From contig JAIDPG010000236.1 in NCBI GenBank assembly GCA_029062865.1, forward strand, positions 1-5,945: 5,945 nt of DNA, written 5' to 3'. This document shows, piece by piece, positions 1-5,276 of the stretch. Positions within the stretch are counted from its first letter, which is position 1; the number at the start of each line of letters is the position of its first letter. Position numbers and translations under genes: made by a program. Origin of the DNA: Oscillospiraceae bacterium. Its GTDB lineage: Bacteria > Bacillota > Clostridia > Oscillospirales > Ruminococcaceae. The notes below the pieces were generated by a model that was not told the origin of the DNA, did not search any database, and saw only the letters and a list, made by a program, of their open reading frames with translations.

Positions 1-115
1 CACCTACACCGTCCGCGGCGGGAAAAGGCTGCCGGAAAAGGAGATCGCGGAGGTGAATCTCACCCCCAAGGAATTCAAGAAAGAAAAGCTGAAATACTCG
101 TTTTACAACATTTAA
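1..115 (+). CDS. 3' end of an unrecognised protein (partial, 37 residues)
   Basis: An open frame enters from the left edge (first full codon at base 2) and ends at TAA 113-115. The 37 visible residues are lysine- and glutamate-rich (TYTVRGGKRLPEKE near the start, KYSFYNI at the end). No catalytic motif, membrane segment or recognisable domain can be seen. The frame is credible because it runs directly into an AGGAG ribosome binding site (116-120) for the next gene, only 13 bases after its stop. The two genes downstream are immunity-type proteins, so this tail could be the C-terminus of a polymorphic toxin or another immunity protein. That is inference from position only; the visible residues do not identify a family. 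Confidence 0.55.
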   Translation, partial: TYTVRGGKRLPEKEIAEVNLTPKEFKKEKLKYSFYNI

Positions 116-128
116 AGGAGAAACAAAA

Positions 129-659
129 ATGGGATTTAAAGAGTTTTTGGAAAAAAGCGAGGAGCTGAGAAATGGCTACACAAGCACCCTCGCGCCCGCG
201 GATAAAAAATTCCGTGAGAAGCTGAAAAAGCATTTTTCGGAAATCCCCGCGCTTTTCGAGGAGATTTACAGCGTTTGCAACGGCACGATTCGGGAGATTG
301 AGGAGCAGATGTTTTTAGATTTTCTGCCCGGTTACAGGCTGATGCAAATCGATGAAATTATCTAAATCTACGAAAGTGACTTCAAAAGCTGTCCCGATTT
401 TGATACGGTTATCCCGTTTTTCGCGGACTATTCCGGGAGCTGTTATGCTTATGCCGATAATCAAATCGTCCTCAAAACAGACGGCGAAATCGACGTGCTT
501 CACACAAGCGTTGAGGATTTTTGGATAACAACTATCGCGTTTTACGACGAGGGCGTTTATTTCCTCGCCAAGGACGGCTACCTCAATTACAATATGGACA
601 AGGAATCCGAGATCGGCGAAAAATACAATCCCGAAATAAGCTACTGTAGAGAGGATTAA
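129..659 (+). pseudogene. SUKH (SMI1/KNR4)-family immunity-type protein, interrupted by an in-frame TAA
   Basis: An ATG at 129, 8 bases after AGGAG, opens a frame that stops at TAA 363-365. The same frame then stays open to TAA 657-659, so the full frame would give about 176 residues. The first part has the SUKH pattern of a short helical N-terminus, then IPALFEEIYSVCNG, then FLPGYRLMQIDEII just before the stop. After the stop the domain resumes: IYESDFKSC, FFADYSGSCYAYAD, a Gly-Glu turn, SVEDFW, and an acidic tail EIGEKYNPEISYC. SUKH proteins act in the cytoplasm as immunity proteins against contact-dependent and secreted polymorphic toxins. The break is one codon with no frame change, so one substitution (for example from CAA, GAA or AAA) explains it. 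The two halves may be made separately, but no good internal ribosome site is obvious. It could also be a sequencing error. The family call is fairly firm; the specific toxin partner is unknown. Confidence 0.75.
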
Positions 660-661
660 CA

Positions 662-1069
662 TTGAATAAAATATACGTAACACGCATTTTTTACGACGAT
701 TTGTCCGACCCGAAAACCCCCGAGAAACAAATCGAGCGCCCCTCGTGGCAAGACGCGGAGCGCGTAATAAACAGCCTCGACGGCAAAGTCACAACGCAGA
801 TCTGCATGGATAACGGCAACGAGGACAACTATTTCTGCGTTGGCGGCGGAAACGGTGGCTTGTGCAACGTTTTTGTCTCCGAAAACGACAACGAAATTAT
901 CCACACTCTTCTCAATCCAAATCCCGAACCTGTCACTCGCAGATTAGTAACCGGCGGGCAAGCGGGCGATTTCGAGGACAAGATCGTCGTGCCGCTTGAA
1001 ACGGCGATGATCGCCGCAAAGAAATATTTTGAGACGGGGAAGCTGTGCGAGGAATTTGAGTGGGAATAG
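662..1069 (+). CDS. Imm1-family immunity protein
   Basis: A 135-residue cytoplasmic protein with no signal or membrane segment. The start is TTG at 662, chosen because AGAGAGG (648-654) sits 7 bases upstream and no earlier in-frame start is available; the preceding SUKH frame ends at 659, giving close coupling. It matches the Imm1 pattern: SWQDAERVINSLDG at 28-41, a glycine-rich strand VGGGNGG around 60-66, VTGGQ at 96-100, then VVPLETAMIAAKKYFETG at 109-126 and a terminal FEWE. Imm1 proteins are known from comparative genomics of polymorphic toxin systems, where they are often next to nucleic-acid deaminase toxins. The partner toxin is not visible here. Unlike its SUKH neighbour this gene is intact. 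Its stop lies one base from the stop of the convergent DUF2971 gene, with no room for a terminator between them. Confidence 0.75.
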   Translation: MNKIYVTRIFYDDLSDPKTPEKQIERPSWQDAERVINSLDGKVTTQICMDNGNEDNYFCVGGGNGGLCNVFVSENDNEIIHTLLNPNPEPVTRRLVTGGQAGDFEDKIVVPLETAMIAAKKYFETGKLCEEFEWE

Positions 1070-1070
1070 A

Positions 1071-2021
1071 TCATTGAATTTGCTTTCTTACAAAGCGATC
1101 GCGATCATCGATTTCCATTTTATAAAACTTAGAGATCCCCGCGATTTTCGCCGCTTCGACGATCGTTCTTTCCGTGTATTTTGAAGTCCGCAAGCCTATC
1201 GTGACGCTAAGCGGCTTCTTGCGGATAATGTCGCGGTTGCACAATCTGAAGGCGGGAATTAACCGCCACTCCTTGTCGTATTTGTGGCACTTGTTTTTGA
1301 TAAGCGAGAGCTTGGTGTTTTCCCAGCACAAAAAGCGCCGCAGCTCATTATAAACGGCGGGTGTGGGGCGCGTTAGAAACAGAAGAATTTCGCGGATCGC
1401 GTAGTTCGTCGCGTCGAATTTTTTGTCGCTGTAATAAATCGGGAAAAGGTTCGCGTGGAGCGCCTCGCTCTCCCACAGTCCCTCCACAAGCTCGGGCGTA
1501 AATTCATATTCCAGCACGAAGCCCTTGTGATTGTCCGAGTACTTCATCCAGCTGCTTTCATTGCGCACGCTCTCGCAAAAGCAGACGGAATATGTATCTA
1601 TCTGCATATTCTGCCGCTGCTTGATTATGTCGCCTTCCGACGGAAACGTCGGGGCGAGCTTCAGATTATCCTCTTTGAGCGCTTTTTCGTTGAATTCGGG
1701 GAAGCATTCTTTTATTATTGAAAGTATCGCCGTCGTGTCTTTTTTTATCGAATTCACAAGCCCCAAAAGCTCGGGAATATCCGTTTTCATAAACGTATCA
1801 AACGGGTCGTCATAGTGATCGGCGGAGGAAAAATACATAAAGTTATTTTCGAGCTCGTCCAGCGTGCTTTCCGTCGGGGGACGAAACCGAAACAGCGAGC
1901 GGGGGCGCTCAACAACGCCGCAAATCGCACTCCGCTCCAAGTCCAGATCCTCGCGCTTTCCGCCTTGAGCAAGCAAGGTGTTCCAAAAAATTTTAAGCTG
2001 TCTTTCGATCTTGACGTCCAA
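1071..2021 (-). CDS. DUF2971 family protein
   Basis: About 316 residues if started at TTG 2021. The family signature is clear (numbering from that start): LFRFRPP at 43-49, a DDPFD motif at 71-75 following FSSADHY, SVCFCES near 145-151, WMKYSDNHKGFVLEY at 158-172, and YDKEWR at 248-253. DUF2971 proteins are common soluble proteins of unknown biochemical role, so no function is given. The start is uncertain. An in-frame ATG at 2165 exists, but it lies upstream of a consensus promoter (2092-2120), and the residues it would add are the translation of a fold-back repeat. TTG 2021 keeps the helical stretch VKIERQLKIFWNTLLAQGG but has no clear ribosome site; TTG 1940 has GAGG 8 bases upstream and begins nearer to the domain. 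The gene is convergent with the Imm1 gene and lies in tandem behind the glucanase gene, apparently with its own promoter. Confidence 0.8.
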   Translation of the reverse strand: MDVKIERQLKIFWNTLLAQGGKREDLDLERSAICGVVERPRSLFRFRPPTESTLDELENNFMYFSSADHYDDPFDTFMKTDIPELLGLVNSIKKDTTAILSIIKECFPEFNEKALKEDNLKLAPTFPSEGDIIKQRQNMQIDTYSVCFCESVRNESSWMKYSDNHKGFVLEYEFTPELVEGLWESEALHANLFPIYYSDKKFDATNYAIREILLFLTRPTPAVYNELRRFLCWENTKLSLIKNKCHKYDKEWRLIPAFRLCNRDIIRKKPLSVTIGLRTSKYTERTIVEAAKIAGISKFYKMEIDDRDRFVRKQIQ

Positions 2022-2091
2022 TTTTAACGCTTTTATTCTGTGCGGTTTTCCCCGCCTGCGGCGGGGAAAACGCGCTATTAAGATTAAGTAT

Positions 2092-2120
2092 ATTATAGCA
2101 GAAAATTCGCCAAAAGTCAA
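2092..2120 (-). promoter_or_regulatory. Sigma-A promoter for the DUF2971 gene
   Basis: On the minus strand, -35 TTGACT (2115-2120) and a perfect -10 TATAAT (2092-2097) are separated by exactly 17 bases. Transcription would begin near 2085, giving a leader of about 64 bases to TTG 2021. The leader would contain the perfect 11-bp hairpin at 2046-2070. This placement argues against translation starting at ATG 2165. Confidence 0.75.
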
Positions 2121-2133
2121 CCGTATAAACAAA

Positions 2134-2157
2134 TTTCCCCCGCCAAAGCGGGGGAGA
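2134..2157 (-). terminator. Likely rho-independent terminator of the glucanase gene
   Basis: About 40 bases after the glucanase stop, reading on the minus strand, a 7-bp G/C stem (CCCCCGC / GCGGGGG) with flanking A:T and G:U pairs and a four-base loop is followed by AAATTTGTTT. The U-run is weak, so termination may be partial. The same sequence is one of the two hairpins of the MITE-like element. Confidence 0.5.
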
Positions 2158-2195
2158 ATCTGCAAACAATCAAGATATATTGCAAGTGACTTTAA

Positions 2196-3608
2196 TCACT
2201 CGACTTCCTCAACGCGGACGTTGGAGATATAGATCGTCGCGATGGAGCCGCAGTGACCCATATTGAACTCCAGCCTGCCGTTCGGGTCGTTCTTCGCGGA
2301 CATTGTGAAGTCGAACGTGTAGGTCTTCTTTTCGGTCGTGATGTCAAACTTCGTGTCGTTGAGGTAGCGTCTCCAGCCCGCTGTCGGGGCGGTCACGGCA
2401 ACTATCATCTTGCGCGCCTCGTCTGAGTAAGCGTCAAACGATACGCGATAATTCTTGCCTTTCATCATCGGGAGCTCCGGCTGGAAGATCTGCACGGAAT
2501 AATCCTTCGTGCCCTCTTTTTCTGTTGTGATTATCAGCGTGTTGTCCTTGATCTCCGCGGTTCCATTGCCGCCATCTGCGTGATAGAACGTCCAGATCTT
2601 GTCGTCGGAAAGATCCTCCGCCTCTGCAAAGTCGCCGTTGTAGATAAGGTTGCCGTCCGCGAGCGGCTCACGGTAATTAACCTCGGGCTTGGTTACGTTG
2701 GTGTCATAGCTCGGCTTCTGATAAACGCGGACATAGTCGATCTCGAACTGCGCCTTGTCAAAATCCGTCGTCGCGTCGGGATTTCCCGGCCAGTTTCCGC
2801 CGACCGCGAGGTTCATCTGCACGAAGAACGGCTGATCAAACGGCGCGGGATAAGGCTTGTCGTCCTGACCCTCGTCTCCGGAGAACCAGTCGTTTACGAC
2901 AAGCACCTCGCTGCCGTCAACGTACCAGCGCATTTCGCCGGGTTCCCATTCAACGCTGTATTCGTGGAAGCCCTTGCCGAAGTTCCCGGTAATCGTGCCC
3001 TGCTGCTCCGCGTGCGGCGCGCCGTAGTGCACCGTGCAGTACGCGGTTGAAAGGTCGTGCCCGAGCGTCTCCATAATGTCGATCTCGCCGCATCTCGGCC
3101 ATTGCCCGTAGTAGCTTTCGTCCTCGGGCATCATCCAGATAGCCGGCCATAAGCCCTGCCCAACGGGAGTCTTGGCGCTTACGACTACCTTGCCGTAGGT
3201 GAACGGCTTATTGTGCTGCGAGTTTACCTTGCCGGACGTGTAGTAATCCTTGCCGTTTCTCTCGGTTTTCGCCGCCTTGAGAATAAGCTTGCCGTCCTTG
3301 ACGAAGATGTTTTCGTCGCTGTCGGTATACTCCTGAAGCTCGTTGTTCGTCCAGCCCGGCTCGCGGAGCTCCCTGTTCCAGATGCTCTCGTCGAGCTTAT
3401 CGCCGTCAAACTCGTCGTTCCACAAAAGGTTGTAGCCCGCAAGCTCCGGAACGGCCGTCGGTTCGGCATTGCTCCTGGCGCCGGCAGAAGATCCGCCCTG
3501 CGGATCGCTGCCGGTTCCGGATGTGCGGGATTCGGAGTTGGCAGCGCACCCGCCTAGCAGACCAAGCGCAGTAATAATCGCCGTAATCGGCAAAAAAATT
3601 TTCTTCAT
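2196..3608 (-). CDS. GH16 endo-beta-1,3(4)-glucanase lipoprotein with C-terminal CBM4/9-like module
   Basis: A 470-residue secreted enzyme that would cleave beta-1,3- or mixed beta-1,3/1,4-glucans (laminarin or lichenan type) at the cell surface. Residues 1-20 are a lipoprotein signal (MKK, hydrophobic core, lipobox LGG-C with Cys21). Residues 22-57 are a Ser/Gly/Pro linker. The GH16 domain spans about 58-296, with LLWNDEFDGDKLD, a WTNNELQEYT segment, LWPAIWMMP, and the catalytic GEIDIME motif (Glu175 nucleophile, Asp177, Glu180 acid/base); the ExDxxE form is typical of laminarinase-like members. Residues about 321-470 (NLIYNGDF onward, ending ATIYISNVRVEEVE) form a beta-sandwich like CBM4/9 carbohydrate-binding modules. 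The start is the ATG at 3608 because AAAGGAG lies 8 bases upstream and the signal peptide begins there; an in-frame ATG at 3749 would add 47 residues before the signal. Exact substrate cannot be read from sequence. A divergent AraC-type gene suggests it was an inducible enzyme. Confidence 0.93.
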   Translation of the reverse strand: MKKIFLPITAIITALGLLGGCAANSESRTSGTGSDPQGGSSAGARSNAEPTAVPELAGYNLLWNDEFDGDKLDESIWNRELREPGWTNNELQEYTDSDENIFVKDGKLILKAAKTERNGKDYYTSGKVNSQHNKPFTYGKVVVSAKTPVGQGLWPAIWMMPEDESYYGQWPRCGEIDIMETLGHDLSTAYCTVHYGAPHAEQQGTITGNFGKGFHEYSVEWEPGEMRWYVDGSEVLVVNDWFSGDEGQDDKPYPAPFDQPFFVQMNLAVGGNWPGNPDATTDFDKAQFEIDYVRVYQKPSYDTNVTKPEVNYREPLADGNLIYNGDFAEAEDLSDDKIWTFYHADGGNGTAEIKDNTLIITTEKEGTKDYSVQIFQPELPMMKGKNYRVSFDAYSDEARKMIVAVTAPTAGWRRYLNDTKFDITTEKKTYTFDFTMSAKNDPNGRLEFNMGHCGSIATIYISNVRVEEVE

Positions 3609-3616
3609 AACAAATA

Positions 3617-3623
3617 CTCCTTT
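3617..3623 (-). promoter_or_regulatory. Ribosome binding site that fixes the glucanase start
   Basis: AAAGGAG on the minus strand lies 8 bases before the ATG at 3606-3608. It decides for the 470-residue form, whose N-terminus is a proper lipoprotein signal. No comparable site precedes the upstream ATG at 3749. Confidence 0.85.
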
Positions 3624-3679
3624 CGGTGACTTATTATCTTTATTATCTTCCAATAAGAGAAGAAAACATATAAAAATTA

Positions 3680-3708
3680 TTGCCTTTTTATCATAATTAT
3701 GATATAAT
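3680..3708 (+). promoter_or_regulatory. Sigma-A-like promoter facing the AraC-type gene
   Basis: TTGCCT (3680-3685) and TATAAT (3703-3708) on the plus strand are 17 bases apart, pointing at the AraC remnant about 160 bases downstream. The -10 box touches the right end of the 16-bp palindrome at 3689-3704, so a protein bound there would occlude this promoter. No equally good -35/-10 pair was found on the minus strand for the glucanase, which would fit activator-dependent expression (inference). Confidence 0.5.
3689..3704. promoter_or_regulatory. 16-bp perfect palindrome, possible operator
   Basis: TATCATAATTATGATA is fully self-complementary. It lies between the two divergent genes, inside the spacer of the plus-strand promoter and about 80 bases upstream of the glucanase start codon. 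It could bind a dimeric regulator. AraC proteins usually prefer direct repeats, so the binder need not be the neighbouring AraC-type protein. The region is AT-rich, so chance is not excluded. Confidence 0.4.
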
Positions 3709-3740
3709 AGCTGTTGATAATAAACATACCCAAACCGCAT

Positions 3741-3850
3741 AAATTTCAAAAAGTGTCATAATTTTGCGAAGCAAAATTATGACCGGTTCCCTCAGCGCTG
3801 CGGAGTGTAGCGAAGCGAAACGGAGCAGTGGTGAGGGAATTTTGAAATTT
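3741..3850. repeat. 110-bp fold-back element, three-way junction, MITE-like
   Basis: Outer arms AAATTTCAAAA (3741-3751) and TTTTGAAATTT (3840-3850) pair perfectly over 11 bp. Inside are two hairpins: GTCATAATTTTGC (3755-3767) with GCAAAATTATGAC (3771-3783), a perfect 13-bp stem and GAA loop; and TTCCCTCA (3787-3794) with TGAGGGAA (3832-3839), continued by CGCTGC/GCAGTG with one G:U pair. Together they close a three-way junction with only three unpaired bases at each inner corner. No coding capacity is seen. The architecture fits a non-autonomous fold-back mobile element or a structured RNA. It lies between the promoter and the start codon of the AraC remnant, so it would be part of that transcript's leader. 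Confidence 0.65.
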
Positions 3851-3872
3851 AAAATTAAAATAAGAGGTAAAT

Positions 3873-4404
3873 ATGCGTTATAATAAAGAGATAACAATAA
3901 AGGAAATGCTCCTGCGAGAATCCGCCGAGATCCACGCGCCGCACAGCTCGGAGCTTGATTTTTACTTCGCGGTGAAAAGTGGCAACGTGGAAAAGTCACA
4001 GAGCTGTGCAAAACGGACTTCACAAAGCAAATGAGCGCGCTCCGCAAAAGCAAGATCTTCTCAAAGCAGGTGGTTTTGTGCGTGAATTATATCTATGAGA
4101 ATTTGCACAAAAAAATCACGGTAGAAGAGCTCGCGGAGCACACGGGGCTTAACGCGAGCTATCTCTCGCGGCTGTTCGAGAAGGAAACGGCACGTCGGTC
4201 TCGGAGTATGTGATAACGAAAAAGATCGCCGCCGCGAAAAGTATGCTGAAATACAGCGACCGACCGATTTCCGAAATCGCAGAATTGCTCGCGTTCTCCT
4301 CGCAGAGCCACTTCACCAAGACCTTCGGAGCGCGTGAGGGCGTCACGCCGAAGAAATATCGAGACCTGAACAGCTTTACTGCCGATTTGGAGGCAAGAAA
4401 ATAA
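3873..4404 (+). pseudogene. AraC-family transcriptional regulator, broken by two frameshifts and a probable internal deletion
   Basis: The start is ATG 3873, 5 bases after GAGG. The first frame gives MRYNKEITIKEML and ELDFYFAVKSGNVEK, the usual N-terminus of a clostridial AraC group, then shifts near 3993-3995 and would stop at TGA 4032. In the next frame the protein continues VTELCKTDFTKQM then SALRKSKIFSKQVVLCVNYIYENLHKKITVEELAEH, a linker and the first helix-turn-helix, until a second shift at 4188-4190 leads to TGA 4211. The third frame completes the second helix-turn-helix (SVSEYVITKKI, PISEIAELLAF, SHFTKTFG, VTPKKYRDLN) to TAA 4402. Both shifts are explained by loss of one G (AAGGTC to AAGTC; ACGGGC to ACGGC). 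In the family, roughly 60-70 residues normally separate the CKTDFTKQM-like and TKRMSALRK-like segments; here they are fused, suggesting a deletion between short similar sequences. No functional DNA-binding protein is expected unless the shifts are sequencing errors. Confidence 0.85.
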
Positions 4405-4467
4405 GAGGCAAGAAGCAAGAGGTTTTAACTCTGACCTCTTGCCCCTTGCCTCTGAAATTCTTGCCTC
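4390..4467. repeat. 78-bp imperfect inverted repeat between convergent genes, terminator-like
   Basis: Two 34-base arms (4390-4423 and 4434-4467) match in 28 positions around a 10-base loop. The inner 20 bp (4404-4423 with 4434-4453) pair with only two mismatches, and the outer GAGGCAAGAA blocks pair perfectly across a 4-base bulge. The arms are built from GAGGCAAG modules, so direct repeats are present too (TTGCCTCT at 4446 and 4461). The left arm includes the last codons and stop of the AraC remnant; the right arm ends 4 bases before the carbonic anhydrase stop. It is well placed to end transcription from both sides, though there is no U-tract. It may also be a dispersed repeat. Confidence 0.6.
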
Positions 4468-4470
4468 TAA

Positions 4471-5046
4471 TCAATAATTCTCAAGGAAATCGACAGCCCC
4501 CGTCTCTAAATGATATATCGCCGCGATAACCTTCAAGCCCTGCTTCTCGTCCTCGCGGATCTCGAGGCTCGACTCAATAAGCGCCTTGCTGTTAAGGGCG
4601 TTCAGGCAGCACGCGCGGTACTCGTTCTTTTCGTCGCCGACCGCCTTTACAATCTCGTCCGTGATGAATTTTATGTAGCCCTCGGGATTGTGATTCATCG
4701 CCGCGTCAACCGCGCCGCAGTGGTTGTGCCCCAGCACCACGACAAGCCCCGCGCCGAGATGCCCCGCGGCGTACTCAATACTTCCGAGCTGGTGATTATC
4801 AATAACGTTCCCCGCCACGCGGATTACGAACAGATCCCCGATCCCCGCCGAGAAGATTGCCTCCGGGATAACTCGCGAATCAGCGCAGGAGATAATTATC
4901 GCGTACGGGTGCTGCCCGCCTGTAAGCGTCCTCTCGCGAGCCTGCGGCGACACGTCTCCGATCCCCTGCAAAGCGTTCACATATTTCTCGTTGCCCTTGA
5001 TAAGAAGCTCCATAGCCTCTTCGGGGCGCACTTTGATTTCAACCAT
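4471..5046 (-). CDS. Beta-class carbonic anhydrase
   Basis: A 191-residue cytoplasmic zinc enzyme that interconverts CO2 and bicarbonate, supplying bicarbonate for carboxylations and pH balance. The zinc ligands and catalytic dyad are all present: Cys54, Asp56 and Arg58 in SCADSR, His107 and Cys110 in GHNHCGAV. Other family landmarks are VIPEAIF at 59-65, FVIRVAGN at 73-80, GSIEYA at 88-93 and a C-terminal VIAAIYHLETGAVDFL. The length is normal for prokaryotic beta enzymes. Start ATG at 5046 is supported by GGAGGT (5052-5057) 5 bases upstream. It stands alone, convergent with the AraC remnant and divergent from the sigma-factor operon, and has its own consensus promoter. Confidence 0.95.
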   Translation of the reverse strand: MVEIKVRPEEAMELLIKGNEKYVNALQGIGDVSPQARERTLTGGQHPYAIIISCADSRVIPEAIFSAGIGDLFVIRVAGNVIDNHQLGSIEYAAGHLGAGLVVVLGHNHCGAVDAAMNHNPEGYIKFITDEIVKAVGDEKNEYRACCLNALNSKALIESSLEIREDEKQGLKVIAAIYHLETGAVDFLENY

Positions 5047-5120
5047 ATGAGACCTCCGTTCTCAAGGCTCTGCCGTAGAACGACCACACCGGACATTCAA
5101 GCAGAGCAAAACTTTTTTAT

Positions 5121-5149
5121 ATTATACAATATCCCTAATGATTTGTCAA
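5121..5149 (-). promoter_or_regulatory. Consensus sigma-A promoter of the carbonic anhydrase gene
   Basis: On the minus strand, TTGACA (5144-5149) and TATAAT (5121-5126) are both perfect and 17 bases apart. Transcription should start near 5114, giving a leader of about 70 bases. This predicts strong, housekeeping-type expression. Confidence 0.85.
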
Positions 5150-5186
5150 GTTAGTTGTCAGAGAATAGTCGTTAGTTGTTAGTTAT
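5150..5186. repeat. Short GTTAGTTGT direct repeats
   Basis: GTTAGTTGT occurs at 5150-5158 and 5171-5179, and GTTAGTTAT overlaps at 5178-5186. They lie between the carbonic anhydrase -35 box and the promoter of the sigma-factor gene. They may be a simple low-complexity tract or the remnant of a dispersed repeat; no function can be assigned. Confidence 0.35.
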
Positions 5187-5204
5187 GGGAAATTTTCAAA
5201 AACT

Positions 5205-5229
5205 TGCAACCAACTGCAAAAAATCCGTA
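5205..5229 (+). promoter_or_regulatory. Putative ECF-type (autoregulated) promoter of the sigma-factor gene
   Basis: TGCAAC (5205-5210), 15 bases, then CGTA (5226-5229) resembles ECF promoters of Firmicutes, which have an AAC-containing -35 element and a CGTA-type -10 element at this spacing. It lies about 50 bases before the ECF sigma start codon, and ECF genes commonly transcribe themselves. A TATAAT at 5233-5238 also exists but has no matching -35 at 17 bases (TTGCAA is 23 bases away). That this promoter is read by the sigma factor itself is inference. Confidence 0.5.
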
Positions 5230-5236
5230 CTATATA

Positions 5237-5254
5237 ATTGAAAGGTCTTTCAAT
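5237..5254. promoter_or_regulatory. 8-bp inverted repeat in the sigma-gene leader
   Basis: ATTGAAAG (5237-5244) and CTTTCAAT (5247-5254) are perfect inverted repeats with a 2-base gap. They fall at the expected transcription start of the sigma-factor gene, so an operator is possible. A 2-base loop is too tight for RNA unless inner pairs open. Chance is not excluded. Confidence 0.35.
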
Positions 5255-5276
5255 CATAATAAAGGAGGTGAGCGGC

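Larger units (their letters stand above)
2041..2158. repeat. Paired GC-rich hairpins, MITE-like intergenic element
   Basis: Two hairpins bound about 120 bases of AT-rich DNA. The first is a perfect 11-bp stem, TTTTCCCCGCC (2046-2056) and GGCGGGGAAAA (2060-2070), with a TGC loop. The second is CCCCCGC (2137-2143) and GCGGGGG (2148-2154) with a CAAA loop, extended by T:A and T:G pairs. Each end carries a similar block (TTTTCCCCGCC-like and, on the other strand, TTCTCCCCCGC-like), so the whole resembles a short element with imperfect terminal inverted repeats. No transposase is present. The space between the hairpins holds the promoter of the DUF2971 gene. That it is mobile is inference; alternatively it is two unrelated terminator-like hairpins. 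Confidence 0.55.

Noticed and set aside
363..365. Reassignment of TAA as a sense codon
   Set aside because: TAA is used as a normal stop at 113-115, 657-659 and 4402-4404 in this same window, so a local nonsense change is the simpler reading.
315..904. Minus-strand open frames over the SUKH and Imm1 genes
   Set aside because: Their sequences are hydrophobic complements of the plus-strand coding frames and have no family match or ribosome site.
2022..2165. Extended DUF2971 N-terminus from the ATG at 2165
   Set aside because: The extension translates a hairpin repeat and lies upstream of a consensus promoter on the same strand, so it would not be in the main transcript.
2580..3557. Long plus-strand open frames opposite the glucanase gene
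   Set aside because: They are antisense shadows of a clear GH16 gene, with no ribosome sites and no recognisable domains.
3609..3749. Extended glucanase N-terminus from the ATG at 3749
   Set aside because: It would place 47 residues before a complete lipoprotein signal peptide and lacks a ribosome site; ATG 3608 has AAAGGAG at 8 bases.
4390..4468. CRISPR-like array from repeated GAGGCAAG units
   Set aside because: The units are too short and arranged as an inverted repeat, without regular spacers.
4510..5154. 214-residue plus-strand open frame opposite carbonic anhydrase
   Set aside because: It is the reverse-strand shadow of a gene with all beta-carbonic anhydrase active-site residues, and runs into that gene's promoter.
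5238..5276. TTG start at 5238 for the sigma factor
   Set aside because: It would translate the strong AAAGGAGG site and lies at the expected transcription start; ATG 5277 is correctly spaced.
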